Below, in pieces: positions 1 to 10,988 of a stretch of 64,000 nucleotides of DNA; position 1 is the stretch's first letter; the number at the start of each line of letters is the position of its first letter. This DNA is from Pyricularia pennisetigena. Its lineage: Eukaryota; Ascomycota; Sordariomycetes; Magnaporthales; Pyriculariaceae. The translations under genes and the position numbers were made by a program. The DNA lies in the NCBI RefSeq assembly GCF_004337985.1, contig NC_043744.1, forward strand, positions 4,871,417 through 4,935,416, in the 5' to 3' direction. The notes beneath the pieces were generated by a model. The model searched no databases and was not told where the DNA came from. It saw only the letters and a list, made by a program, of their open reading frames with translations.

Positions 1-3000
1 CCGCATAAAGCCGCTTTTACTTTATAGTCCCTAAAGTTGACGTCGCCTATATGCCTGGTCCGTTTTCTTTTTGGGTTTGTTTCCGCTGCTCATCGCTTGG
101 AGTAAGCGGTCCACCAATAGGCCCGACCTCCCGCCCGTATCCAGGCACTATGCGGCCCTAGTACGCCTGTGGGCGACTGCGTTGCCTTGCCTGGGTATGT
201 ACCTACCTTAGGCTGGGAGCACTAGGCATAGCCAGGTCGTGGCACTGCGATATACTTCAAATCAATAAATACCAGGGGCCATGCATGGCTTATTTGAAAC
301 GGAAGACTAGACATCCGCACCGATGTTTGTTCAAATTCAAGATCAACATTTATCAAGAACTTCAGTTGGCTGGTAGTGGCTGTACGCTTTGTACGACCTT
401 GTGAGTTTGGGCCAAGTAACTGTTTTTTTATATATATGTTATCTTTTATCACCAGGCATGCCATCGACACATTCGAGGCTGACGGCGATAGCCCTCGCTA
501 AACCCGCACTCCGTAGTCGCCGACGCAAAACACCCACCCCCACCGTATTCAACCCACAACAAATGAGTATACCTGGCTTGCTATTAGGTGACATTTATTG
601 AATATACATATTGCGATCGGGCTTTTCCTACTCCTTTCATCCCTAAATCAGAGCTAACCGTACTGATGTCGGTGGTGCAAGATGTAGCAGACGGAAGCTG
701 CCAGAATAACTAGAACCACCTCACTCCAGGATGGCGTAGTGAACCATGTATGCCGTGACTTCTCCAACACGGGCGGAGTAGACTAGCAGCGCCATGGATG
801 AAGGCGTTGGGGGTGGCGTCGATGGAGACAGGTTTAGTGCACCTCCATGTCTTAGGCTGGCTGACTGGGGGTGTCACGTTGATGCATGGTGCCCACACTT
901 CGACAACAACGTCCACGGCTCTATGTAGCTTCCTTGTCTTGTCTCTGGTGATTTTCGAGCAATACACAGCCCATTGAAAATGCTCCGGTCATACAAAGGC
1001 CCTCCCCACCAGAGACATTCCTGGCCATGGTAGCTCCCTTGCGCGAATGCAGGCTTTCTCAAGTGTGGACTTGGTAGGTACACTGTCTCTCCCCCACTCA
1101 TAGTTAGCGGAGGTACCAATTTACTTACCGTTTGTGATAACATCTGGTCCGCGCTATCTCCATATTTCCCAGTTCTTACCAAGACGTGTGTTGATGAGAT
1201 GGTGGTGAAGAAGGCCCCCCTTCTCATCTTCTCGCAAAGGCCTTCTCACACCAACCTCCAAGGAAGTCAGAAGACGTAGACATAGATAGGCAGGGGTGTG
1301 TACATGACCCCAGTAGATGATGCGTTACAATTTTTTTTTTTTAAAAAAAAATGGTTGTTTCTACTGGGGAGTTGAAGCCCCGTATATAATCCGTAGTGTT
1401 TCCTCCGTGTGTTCTTTGTCGCGGTCAGAATATGTGCCTTCTGTCCTGCTTCTGCATCCGCCTCTCGCCAAACTAGAATAGTGCCTCGCTGTGCATGATC
1501 CGACGCATGGAATTTCGGGTCGGCTTTCAACGCCCCAACAATTTAAGAATCATTTGAAGAAACGTAAACTACGTTACAACAAGCTTCCGATCGGGCTTTG
1601 GTGAGGTAAGTAAAGTCTAGTCACTTGTGTTGGTCGCTTCGTTGTTGTTGTCGCTGCGGTTTTGATATGAACTAAAGGTTGAGGCTTGGTATGCTAACTG
1701 TGATTCCCCATAGACGTTTTTTTTTTTTTTTAATCTTGGTCGCCAATCCAACAAGACGCCAAAGCAAGCAACGTACCACAGCATCCAAGGTGTCCCACCG
1801 CATACCTTGGAGGAGGACTATCGAACACAGCGCTGGGACTTTGGTAGAAAGGCTAGAGTCGGATCTGTTGTCAAAAGAAAGAGGAAGAGGTGCGGGTCAG
1901 TGCATCCCCCCACCTACAACAATCCCCCTGCTTTTCTTTTTACTCTGCCTTGCCCCGCGGCGTCTGTGATGGGAGATTTGGAGTGGAGGAGCCAAGCAGG
2001 AATGTGGAGACCGCGTCCAGCCGGCATCGCAGAGCTCTGGTTAGGTTTGATGTAACATCAGGATTGGAGCGGCTTCCTTGCTAACCTGTTCGATCATCTT
2101 GCAGCAGATCGCTGCGAGCTTACATAACGTAACGGCCTTTCGCTTTCTTCTCCGCTACTTGGGCGTTTTGGCAACAGCACATCATATCACATCACCCCGG
2201 TTCTTAATTCTATCCAATATCGGGACAAACTAAATCTCGTGGCATTTCTCAGCAATTGCCTAGCTTCGGAAACCCAGACAGACACCTCGGACTAGCCCCT
2301 GGGAGTGAGCGCGTATTCAAGAAGAGAAGGGAAAGGAACTTTGTCGACCTACTTCATACACACATCCCTAAGGTACCAAGAACGAGGGGAGTCATACAAC
2401 TCACGCCGCCTTGCCTGCCCTACATAGCGGACGTACATTTGTGACTGGGGACACCCCTCTTCTTTCAAATACACAAGCAGGCTGAAATTTGGCGCAACCA
2501 ACAGCCAACAAGCGAATCGCCCAGCCTTTTTCTTGTTTCTTCTGGCCACCTCCCGTCAGGTTGACATTCCTACCCCTGTCGCCCGGACATCGAGAAGCCT
2601 GGAAGGAGATTATCCGACGAGACGAAGGTATGTCCGACCTGTCCAAAAATGGCTACAAAGCTCTTCTTTTTCTACTCTTTTTTTCTCTCTTCTTTTCCTG
2701 CATTCAATCACTTGGAACCACCTACCTAGTTTTGCATCGAGGCACTCGCTGTCTCTAGTTATTTCCGTCCCCTCCGATACCGGTGCTGCAGGATGCATCC
2801 CTAGGACAGGACGGTAATGTAACTTACACGTACACACAGCAGTCAGTCCCGTTCAACGTCTAAAACCAGTCTTTCTGGTCTTTTCAACGAAAAAGGCAGG
2901 GTATGTCCCCGCTATTAATTTATTGCACTTGCACCATTTCCCAATTTCAGTGTCTAAATACACCAGACGGTGTCGTGTCCGTCCTCTGCACACTGACAGC

Positions 3001-4989
3001 ATCAATCGTCCCAACAACCCTTTCGCGCGGCGCAACACTTCCTTGTCAAAAGAACCGCCGTACTGACAGCAGCCTGACAGCGCAAAAGTGCATTCGTGCT
3101 CAGTTCCCCCAAAGGTCCGCCCACAAGTCCGTCCACCACCACGCGCCAGCACGCATAAGTATACATATACATACTCAAGCTGTTGGCCTCGGCACTTGAA
3201 AAGGAAAACCCCCTCCCTTCCTATATACTTATTGCTCTAGACATATGTCCGATTTTTATCGGTGTGGAAAAGACTTGCAGGCCTTCAACCAAGCACTCAC
3301 GCAGAACCCACGCACATTATCCATCTAAGTTATACTTGTGCTCCGTAATACAAGTTCGGGATTTTGGAAGCAGTTCAGACCCTGCAGGCTGCCACCCACA
3401 CCACCGCTCGGATTCCTTGCGCCAATCATCTGCACCGCGTTCTGACCTGACACAGTGCTGACTTGGCCAAACAACCTTGACCGCCTGCCCACTCGATGCA
3501 TTCGTACATTTGACCCATCCCGCTTTTGCAACTATTGCGGAGTAACTCTTTACAGGGCATTTGCTCTCCGCGCAGCCCACATTTACTCGACCACTCCCGC
3601 AAAGCCAAACCCTGAATTCTGGATCCCCAGGAAGCTCGGCCACATTGATACAAATCCTCTCGTCGCAAACCAAGTTTCTTAAAAGAAAGGCAGCTGGAAA
3701 CAAAAAGGAGTCTAAGAAGAAGCACAACAAAAACCCTGTGGCGCATCCTACCGAGCGACCATCTCGCGGTCGACCCTACTGACAGAGTCCGCCCGCCCAA
3801 CGCGCCCGAGCCGACCGAAAATCGCTACTTGGCTAGGCCTGTCTACTTCACCGCCACCTTTGTGTTATTGCAACGATCTTCAGCGACTCGGTTCTCCTGG
3901 CTACTTGACAACCAACCAAGTCCTTCACCAACACGCTGCCCGTCATTTGTCGTCGTCGTCCTCGCTCTCCCCAGGTAAGCGACCAAAAAGGCGCCCGTCG
4001 TCACAACACTTACTCTGCTCAAAAGCCCCACTCCCTTTTACTCGTCGCCTTCTTCCCAGTCGCTTGGTTGCCTTATCAGCTACATGTCTTAACAACGTAA
4101 CAGCGCAGGTCTAAATCCAGCTAGACCAGGATTACCCCCCTCCTCTTGCAGCAGACTGAGAGACTCACGACTCACACCAACTACACTCCGGGGCAATCCT
4201 GTCCCAATCTCTGATCCAAGTTACTGCACTGTCAGAATAATCAATCTACATATTTCGTCGAGCGCTCGATCCACCCGTTGCTTCTTTGTGTCAGCTTGCG
4301 CCACGTTCGCAGCACTTTTTCTAGAACCAAAGACGCCTTTGTCGTCCTTCCCAGACCGCGTTACACACTCCGGTCCTTCGCCCCGCCACTTCATGGTCAC
4401 ATAAAGACGACGGCTGAAATCCCACGATCTTCCCCCGAAACCCGGCAAAAAACCCGAAGACGTTGCTTTTTTGGACGACATCTCCAATCGACAGGTATGT
4501 CTTTATTCTAATGACAAGACATGATTTGGGACAATTCCACGCACTGCGCACGCATCGCTCGTTTACCTTCATCACCGCTGCACCGTTCCTCCATTTATCC
4601 ATCCCTTGCAAACGAAGGCTGTGAGTGACTGGCAGATCTCGGGCGCTTTGCTGGCCGAGGCTTGTTTTGCTTTTTATTATTATTATTATTATCATTGTTA
4701 TTCTGGCGCTCCTGGCGGATTGCATGATAAGTTGGTGTGACTCGCTGTCTGTTGCCTGCATTCCAGTTCAGGCACCCAGCCCCAAGCCACTCTGTCGAAC
4801 TTTATCTTCACACCCCACGGAAATAGGTACAACATACTAAATAAACTCTCGGACTTTTAGGCGACACAGATCTTTTTCCCCAGGTAACGGTTCCGACGCA
4901 TCCGCCCTCGCGGGCATCCACTCTCAAAACGAGATTCGGTCAACCACATCCCGCGCACCACACCCACGCATCGGCGCAAAACAGTCGAA
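1..4989. other. Gene-poor region and probable long 5' leader of the bHLH gene
   Basis: No open frame here reads like a protein on either strand; the longest frames (for example 3317-3730 minus, 4321-4761 minus) are low-complexity and lack family motifs. The last 1.5-2 kb are pyrimidine-rich and contain several good 5' splice signals, at about 3973 (CAG/GTAAGC), 4494 (CAG/GTATGT) and 4884 (CAG/GTAACG), so the bHLH transcript may have a long leader with untranslated introns. A (TAT)n run lies at 4675-4700. A T12 run at 1331-1342 is followed directly by an A9 run. The leader interpretation is inference; transcript evidence would be needed. Confidence 0.5.
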
Positions 4990-6600
4990 ATGGCGCAACA
5001 CGGCTTCAATCAAATGGCTGGCGCACACGGAGGCGATAGCATCAACCCGAATGACCTCAACATGGTGGGCAACTACGGCTCTTCTTACCAAAACGCCTTC
5101 AGTGGCAACACCAACCAGCAAAACTCATACGCAAATGGATCGGCATTGTTTGGGGATGACGAACTCCTCGAAGGCCTCGCAAGCCCAACTGACACATCGC
5201 CAAACATGCACGGCAATGGCCCTGACTTTGGCAACATGAACGAGATGACTATGGGCGGTTACTCGAACTCGATCTACACAACTCACGGCATGCCCATGGA
5301 TCAAAACCGCATAAGCGGCTACTCGAACACACCAGAAGGCGATCCAATCCAGAGCCCTTTTGCGCACAATTTCAACCAGTACCGCCAGATGCAGCACCCT
5401 CAGTCATTCGGAAACTCGCTCCAGTCTCCCATATACGGAGCCTCGCCACTTCCTGGCTCGGAGATCAACCACGAGGCTGACCCAAGCTACATGAACCCCA
5501 AAGTTCGCCCTCGGATACCGACTGCTATGGCGCGCAAGTCCTCTGGCGGTCGCACACCAATGACGCCAAAAGCATCGGCAGCCATGGCTAGCTTGACTAT
5601 CGGCTCTGCAGACTCGTTCAACCCCCAACCAATCCGGACGAACGGTGCACACCACGAAAAGGCACACTCAGGCCAGTGGTTAAATACACCCAATAGCATT
5701 GGCTCGTACCCAGGCTCTGGCTTCTCGTCACCAATTCAGCCTGGTCTGCACAGCGCTCAGATCAATGACATTCTGCTCAAGGGCGGCACTTCGATGCCCG
5801 CCAAGCTAAACTCACCCCTCACCTCAACCCAAGAGGCCAAACGCAAGAGGAGGCGAGAATCGCACAATCTCGTGGAGAGGCGACGTAGAGACAACATCAA
5901 CGAGAGGATTCAGGATCTCAGTAAACTGGTCCCCCAGCATCGTCTCGAGGATGAGAAGATCAAGAAGCTCATCCAGAACGGAACTCCGCTTTCACCTACA
6001 CTTGGCGGTATTTCAAGCCCATCACAAGCAACATCCGGCCTTGCAGGGCCAGGAGCCAGGCGAGCTGCTGGAGGAAGCACAGGCAATATTACAACAGGAC
6101 TCCCCATTGACGACAAGGACAAGGGACCAAACAAGGGAGACATTCTCAACGGTGCTGTCAGCTGGACGCGCGACTTGATGTGGATGCTCCAACTCAAGCT
6201 TCAACAACAAGAGGAAATGGCCAACTACATCATCGAGATTGGTGGCCAGGTTCCCTTTGAGCCCACAGATGACGAGAAGCGCATGCAGTCGGAGCTCGCT
6301 GAGGCCATGCAAAGATGCGAAATGTCCGAGGAGGGCAAAAACTTTACGTACTCGCGCCGTGCGGGATCCGGCCTACGAGTTCCGCATCACACCGATTACA
6401 AAGGGGAGCCTCTCGATGGCGCCAACAGGAATGCCGTTGACGGCGTGTCTTCCCTCAGCCCTGGCGGGACTATGACAAATGACGTGGGCCTGGGTTCCGA
6501 TCTTGGCAATCACGGCCAAGGCCCCTTCTGGAATGAGGACGACGACGGCAGCGGCGAGCTCGATTTCAAAGAAGAGGACGAGTACATGGACTTGAACTAG
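4990..6600 (+). CDS. bHLH transcription factor with a very long loop
   Basis: Single-exon protein of 536 residues, predicted nuclear DNA-binding regulator. The N-terminal half is Asn/Gln/Ser/Gly-rich and probably disordered. The basic region and helix 1 lie at about 284-315 (RRRESHNLVERRRRDNINER). His292, Glu296 and Arg300 fill the positions that in group B bHLH proteins specify the CACGTG E-box. Helix 2 starts near residue 382 (NKGDILNGAVSWTRDLMWML), so the loop is about 66 residues, far longer than the usual 5-20. The C-terminus is acidic (DEYMDLN). Long-looped fungal bHLH factors include the Rtg3-type retrograde regulators, so that relation is plausible but not proven. The ATG is the first in frame, after a long untranslated leader. 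Regulation through upstream ORFs or leader introns is possible. Confidence 0.9.
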   Translation: MAQHGFNQMAGAHGGDSINPNDLNMVGNYGSSYQNAFSGNTNQQNSYANGSALFGDDELLEGLASPTDTSPNMHGNGPDFGNMNEMTMGGYSNSIYTTHGMPMDQNRISGYSNTPEGDPIQSPFAHNFNQYRQMQHPQSFGNSLQSPIYGASPLPGSEINHEADPSYMNPKVRPRIPTAMARKSSGGRTPMTPKASAAMASLTIGSADSFNPQPIRTNGAHHEKAHSGQWLNTPNSIGSYPGSGFSSPIQPGLHSAQINDILLKGGTSMPAKLNSPLTSTQEAKRKRRRESHNLVERRRRDNINERIQDLSKLVPQHRLEDEKIKKLIQNGTPLSPTLGGISSPSQATSGLAGPGARRAAGGSTGNITTGLPIDDKDKGPNKGDILNGAVSWTRDLMWMLQLKLQQQEEMANYIIEIGGQVPFEPTDDEKRMQSELAEAMQRCEMSEEGKNFTYSRRAGSGLRVPHHTDYKGEPLDGANRNAVDGVSSLSPGGTMTNDVGLGSDLGNHGQGPFWNEDDDGSGELDFKEEDEYMDLN

Positions 6601-7602
6601 TCTAGCGTTGGGCGGTGACGAGCAATTCCTACACATCGTTTCATCTCATCTTTGTAATGTTATACCCCCCCTTTTTTGTCTTGGACATTTTGCGCTTCAT
6701 TTTGCACAGTTCTTTGTAATTCCCGCTCCATTTTCAAGCAATACTTTTGCACATGCATGCATACAGGTTACGGTACATCAAGAGGTTCTTATCTTTATTC
6801 TATTCTTATTATTAGCTTTGGCCATTCTTCTCTTTTCTATTTTTTTTTTCTTTTTGTTTTGTCCTCTTTGTCCTGGAGGCATTATTTCACTCCCTATCAT
6901 CAGGGTTGGAGGATCAACTGGCTTCATTGCATTTTATCTGGTTTTTAAGGCGGACGGGGATATCACCGGAGTTGTTTGTTACTTGTTTGACACAGCCTTG
7001 AATTGGACCTACTTATCTGCGCTTGACGTCGCTGGTGTTTATTAGTATTCTATTTATTTATCTTTTGGTATACACCACTGTTTCAAATTCGTTGTTTGTT
7101 TCTCCTGCCTTTGAATAGTTGTGACCAACCAAGCACTCGGCCATCAGCTGGCAAATATGGCATGATTTGTAACTTGGTTGCTCCGTGTGCTCCTGAACCC
7201 TTCCCCCCTTGCTTAGTCTGGACTGGGTCGAGAACAGTTTGCTTGGTGGATACGACGAAGCCAGTCTTGGAAATTATAATTAGTTGGAAATTAATAATAG
7301 TATCGATCTATACATAACCAAGCAACCGTGGTCAACAAGGCGGATGAAACACGGAGGCCTACGCTTGGAAAAAGTCTAAGTGGATGACCTTTGGTCAATA
7401 ATTGCCATGTCTATGTGCGTGTCTCGGCAATTCTCAAAGCTACCCAAGACATGATATATATACGGACGCCTAGATACTAGCAATCCGACTTCTTTGCAGG
7501 GTTCCCGCTGCAAGCCAAAATGATGGTTGAGCTGTCCATGCTTATGGGGCGCGCATACAGACGGCCTTTTTTTTTGTTTCCTTCTGCGTTTTCCTTTTCA
7601 TA
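6601..7602. other. Intergenic region between convergent genes
   Basis: This stretch separates the bHLH gene from the minus-strand transporter, whose 3' ends face each other. It is T-rich (for example 6841-6850) and should hold the 3' UTRs of both genes. Open frames here are not protein-like. I see no RNA gene or repeat of note. Confidence 0.5.
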
Positions 7603-9549
7603 TCAAACAGTCTGCTTGGTCTCTACTGGCTTGGACATAGCGGTGTCCTTGTCCGCCAGTTGGGGCTCTTCTTCGCCCTGACGGCTCGGAGTATCGACAC
7701 TGTTGCTCTCCTCGACGTTTGTGTTATTGAGCATCTCACGGAACGCCTGTCGCTTCGCCCTGAGGTATCTGCGGTCGATGTACAGGACGGTGGCGACCAT
7801 GAGCATGGTGAACAGCCAGATGCCGATCGAGGATCCCCAGCCGTGCACGTCTATGGAATTTTTATTTTTTTAGTTAGCTATTTTTATTTTTATTTTATTG
7901 TTTGTTTTGCTTAGGAAGGAAAAAAAAAAAACAAGGAATGAAGGAAGGGGTGAGGCATAGCGTACAGTAAGGAGCTTTAGATGCGGGCCACATCAACGCC
8001 TGCGCCCAAGACAGGATGGCAAAGTTGAGTGCCACGGTGGCGCCAATGATAAAGGTGACCGAGTCGGGGTCGTGCGGGAGACTGTCGGTAAGAGTGCATA
8101 TACCCCTGGTTAGTATATAATAGATAACACAAGAGAAAAGGTAGTCATAGTCCGACTAGTTAATCGTATAAACTCACAGATCTGACAACCAAGCAGTGAC
8201 AATCAGGGTGACACCAATGGTCGTGTACAGCATGAAATAACTAGCATAGGCACCACCAATAGGCGTCGTGTCCGGGTGGGCTGTCCACACCGTCATGTAT
8301 ATGGTGGCGAAGAGTCCGACGACGGCCTGAACCATAAAGATTGTCCAGCGCGACTGAAAAAGGTCCGAGAGGTTGGTCAAAATCAACACTGTTACCGCGT
8401 GAGGGTGAAGTCTCTGTCAGCATTTGGGGAACCCAGAAATTCCACTCCAGGGGAAGTCGTAATGGGGGTTTCTGTTTTCGCGTTTTTTTTTTCTTTTTTT
8501 TTTTTTTTTGTTTCGGGGGAACAGCTTACGAGCAACGATAGAGACTCCACTACCGCCGATAGGGATGCCGTTCACCTCGGTCACGTCCCACCTCGGGGTG
8601 CCATCGGCGTTCTTGAGTGACTTGAGAAAAACGCCAAAGTAGTACATGCCATAGTTGGCCATGTTGGCGGCCATGGACAGCGGCACGATGGCGTAGAAGA
8701 GGGGCGAGGCCAGCGACCGCTTGATCGTCTTGAGCGTGATTCTTACGGGCTCCTGCTTGCCGTGTCGGTGGAGGCGCTTCATGGCCAGCTTTGCGTCGTT
8801 CTCCTTGAACCAAAAGGCCCAGGGGTTGGGCTTGTGCGGCAGGCCGGGGACCATGAAGAATCCAAAGAAGCCCACGACGACAGTCATAAGACACTCCACT
8901 GTTTTTTTTTGTTGCTTCCTGTTAGCTTTCGACATTGGGGTTGCAAAAAAGGGCAAAAGACAAAAAAAAGGAGATTACTCAACCGATAAATAACCACCTC
9001 CAAGCCGCCAGGCCAGCTTTTCCGTCCATCGTCTTGACAACAGATATTGCGAGGGCACCTGACATCATGGAGCCAACCGCCTGGGAACACTGGTAGATGC
9101 CCATACGTTTCGCGATCTCACTTGGCGTATACCAATAGACTGAACGAAGCAGAAGGGAAAAAAGTCGTTAGCTAAATTCAACCAATATAAAAAACAACAC
9201 AGATTGTTTCGTTGCTTCATCTTTGTCAACCGGCAGTATAGGTTTGGCTTACTCATCATAGTCATCATGCCCGGCCACGCGCTGCTCTCACACATTCCGA
9301 GAAAGAAGCGCAGCGCATAGATCTCGCGCGCGTTCTTGGTCACGGCGAACAGACCCGTCAGGACGCCCCAGGTTATCTCGAGGCCCGGAAGCCACCAGTT
9401 GGGTGGGATGTGCGTCAGGGCGATCTGGGAGGGAACAACCATAATGAGATTGCCCAGGAGGAAGAATGTGGTGAAGCTTGTGTGCGTGACTCTTGGGTTA
9501 ATACCAAAAAGCTCATGCAGTTGGCGAGACCTCTTTTCAGGGGGCAGCT

Positions 9550-9583
<34 letters not shown>

Positions 9584-9980
9584 GTGCTTGCTCACTAATT
9601 CAGCTCGTCGCCATAGAGCTGGAGATCCTCCTTCATCCCCGAGACGTAGGCATTATTGATATTTGTCTGGTCCAGGTCTTAAGATTTGGTTTATCATTTG
9701 TCAATATCACGACGTCGACAACAAGTGATCATGATGCAGCCCACAATCGTGCTAACTCACATTTCATGACTGTAGCAAGAAAGGTACTTGAATGTCAGCA
9801 CACCAGACTTTCTTTTGGTTTCAATACTACTACTACAGGAGAAAAAAGTAGTTTAATATACATACTCTGCGATATGCACCCAAAGGTCATTAGACAGATA
9901 TCGAGCTTCCGCACATAGGCGCGCTCTTCCGGTGTCCGTTCGTGGCGCTTTGCAAACGCAAACTTGTCGAAAAGACCCAT
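7603..9980 (-). CDS. MFS transporter, Dal5/Liz1-type anion:cation symporter family
   Basis: Nine exons on the minus strand: 9980-9866, 9769-9761, 9677-9596, 9476-9253, 9139-8984, 8898-8530, 8388-8178, 8081-7966, 7850-7603. They give 509 residues, a normal length for this family. Joined reading includes the family hallmarks KYLDQTNINNAYVSGMKEDL after helix 1, ELNYFTTFFLLGN before helix 2, and RFFLGMCESSAWPGMM in the middle of the first half. Alternating hydrophobic segments fit 12 membrane helices, with a hydrophilic C-terminal tail (NVEESNSVDTPSRQGEEEPQ). Relatives import allantoate, pantothenate, nicotinate or similar carboxylates at the plasma membrane; the substrate here cannot be told from sequence. 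Exon 2 is only 9 nt. Intron 3 contains an A27 run on the plus strand. Confidence 0.9.
9761..9769 (-). other. 9-nt microexon of the MFS gene
   Basis: The minus-strand sequence reads CTACAG/TCATGAAAT/GTGAGT. The nine bases complete the codons Ile-Met-Lys and the first base of Tyr, linking ...CISQ at the end of exon 1 to YLDQTNINNAY at the start of exon 3. Flanking introns are 96 nt (branch-like GCTGACA) and 83 nt (branch-like TTGACA). Skipping it would delete exactly three residues and keep the frame. Confidence 0.8.
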
Positions 9981-10988
9981 CTTCTTACACCTTAGACAGC
10001 TCAGAGAGCTAAATTCTTGGTCGATTGTCTGTCTGTGTCAGAAAAAAAAAAGTGACGAGGTTAGACAAGGAAGGGGTGAGTAAAGAAAAACTAGGTAACA
10101 AGGAGAGAAGGAAGGGGGAGCAAGAACAAATATACAATCTGATCATCAGATAAACAAGGGTGCATACCAACAAGTGGGGAGAGGTCTCTGTCAGTCCGTC
10201 AGAGGTACCCTACCCAACGGTTTTCTTGCCGGATTGAGAGCTACCGTTAACCCCCACTTCATTGTCATGGTTCGCAGGGCGTGGGTATGTTCAACGATAC
10301 ATTTCGTTTATTGCGAGGAAAAACTTTAATTTTTTTTTTTTTTTTTTTTTTCCTGAGGCACTGACTCGGCAGCGGGTGGCCGAACATGTCCGAGGGGCCT
10401 CTTGGGCTGCATCCCCAATGGTTGGTAAGCTTGGTAATAGGCGCGCAAGCGAGCTGCTATTTGCTGCATGAACGCCGTGGTTCCCACTTTTGCTTTCCAA
10501 ACCAGAGGAACCGAAGAGGTATACGAGGGTTAAGCTCGGGATACTTTCCACCGGGGTGGGCGCCTGCATTCTCTTGTCCTTGGTTCCAGGCCCTATAGCC
10601 AAGAGAAGCAAGGCTAACTTCTCTTTGAACCTCCCGTATAGAGCATGCTGTTTTTGCAAAATAGTCAGTGACTTGTGCCACATATCCTGCATAATGCGCT
10701 CTGTGATGATTATGTCCTGCAAGATGCATATGGGCTTGACTCTGTCAGATCGTCCCAGCCCTATTGACAGGTCAAACTATAGAGGGACGGACAAAAAGCT
10801 TAAATTCGAATGGCAGGTATCGGACGAAAGAAATATCTCCAGGGGTACCAAGGGTACGTCGAAGCTGCTGCCGTTGCATTCCGACTCCCGGCCGTATCTT
10901 GTCACCCAAACAACAAGATGATATTGATTTTTATATTTTTTTTCTTTTGTGAAAAAGTCACTGCCCAACAAGGTCTAATTGCAACTCA
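9981..10988. other. Intergenic region between the MFS gene and NPR3
   Basis: Both flanking genes are on the minus strand, so this holds the MFS promoter and the NPR3 3' UTR. It contains a T22 run at 10330-10351. Open frames at 10291-10729 (minus) and 10490-10921 (plus) overlap each other and have no family motifs, so I do not call them genes. Confidence 0.45.

Noticed and set aside
3317..3800. Overlapping minus-strand ORFs of 124 and 137 codons upstream of the bHLH gene
   Set aside because: Two frames overlap, neither has a motif or biased codon use, and the area looks like leader DNA.
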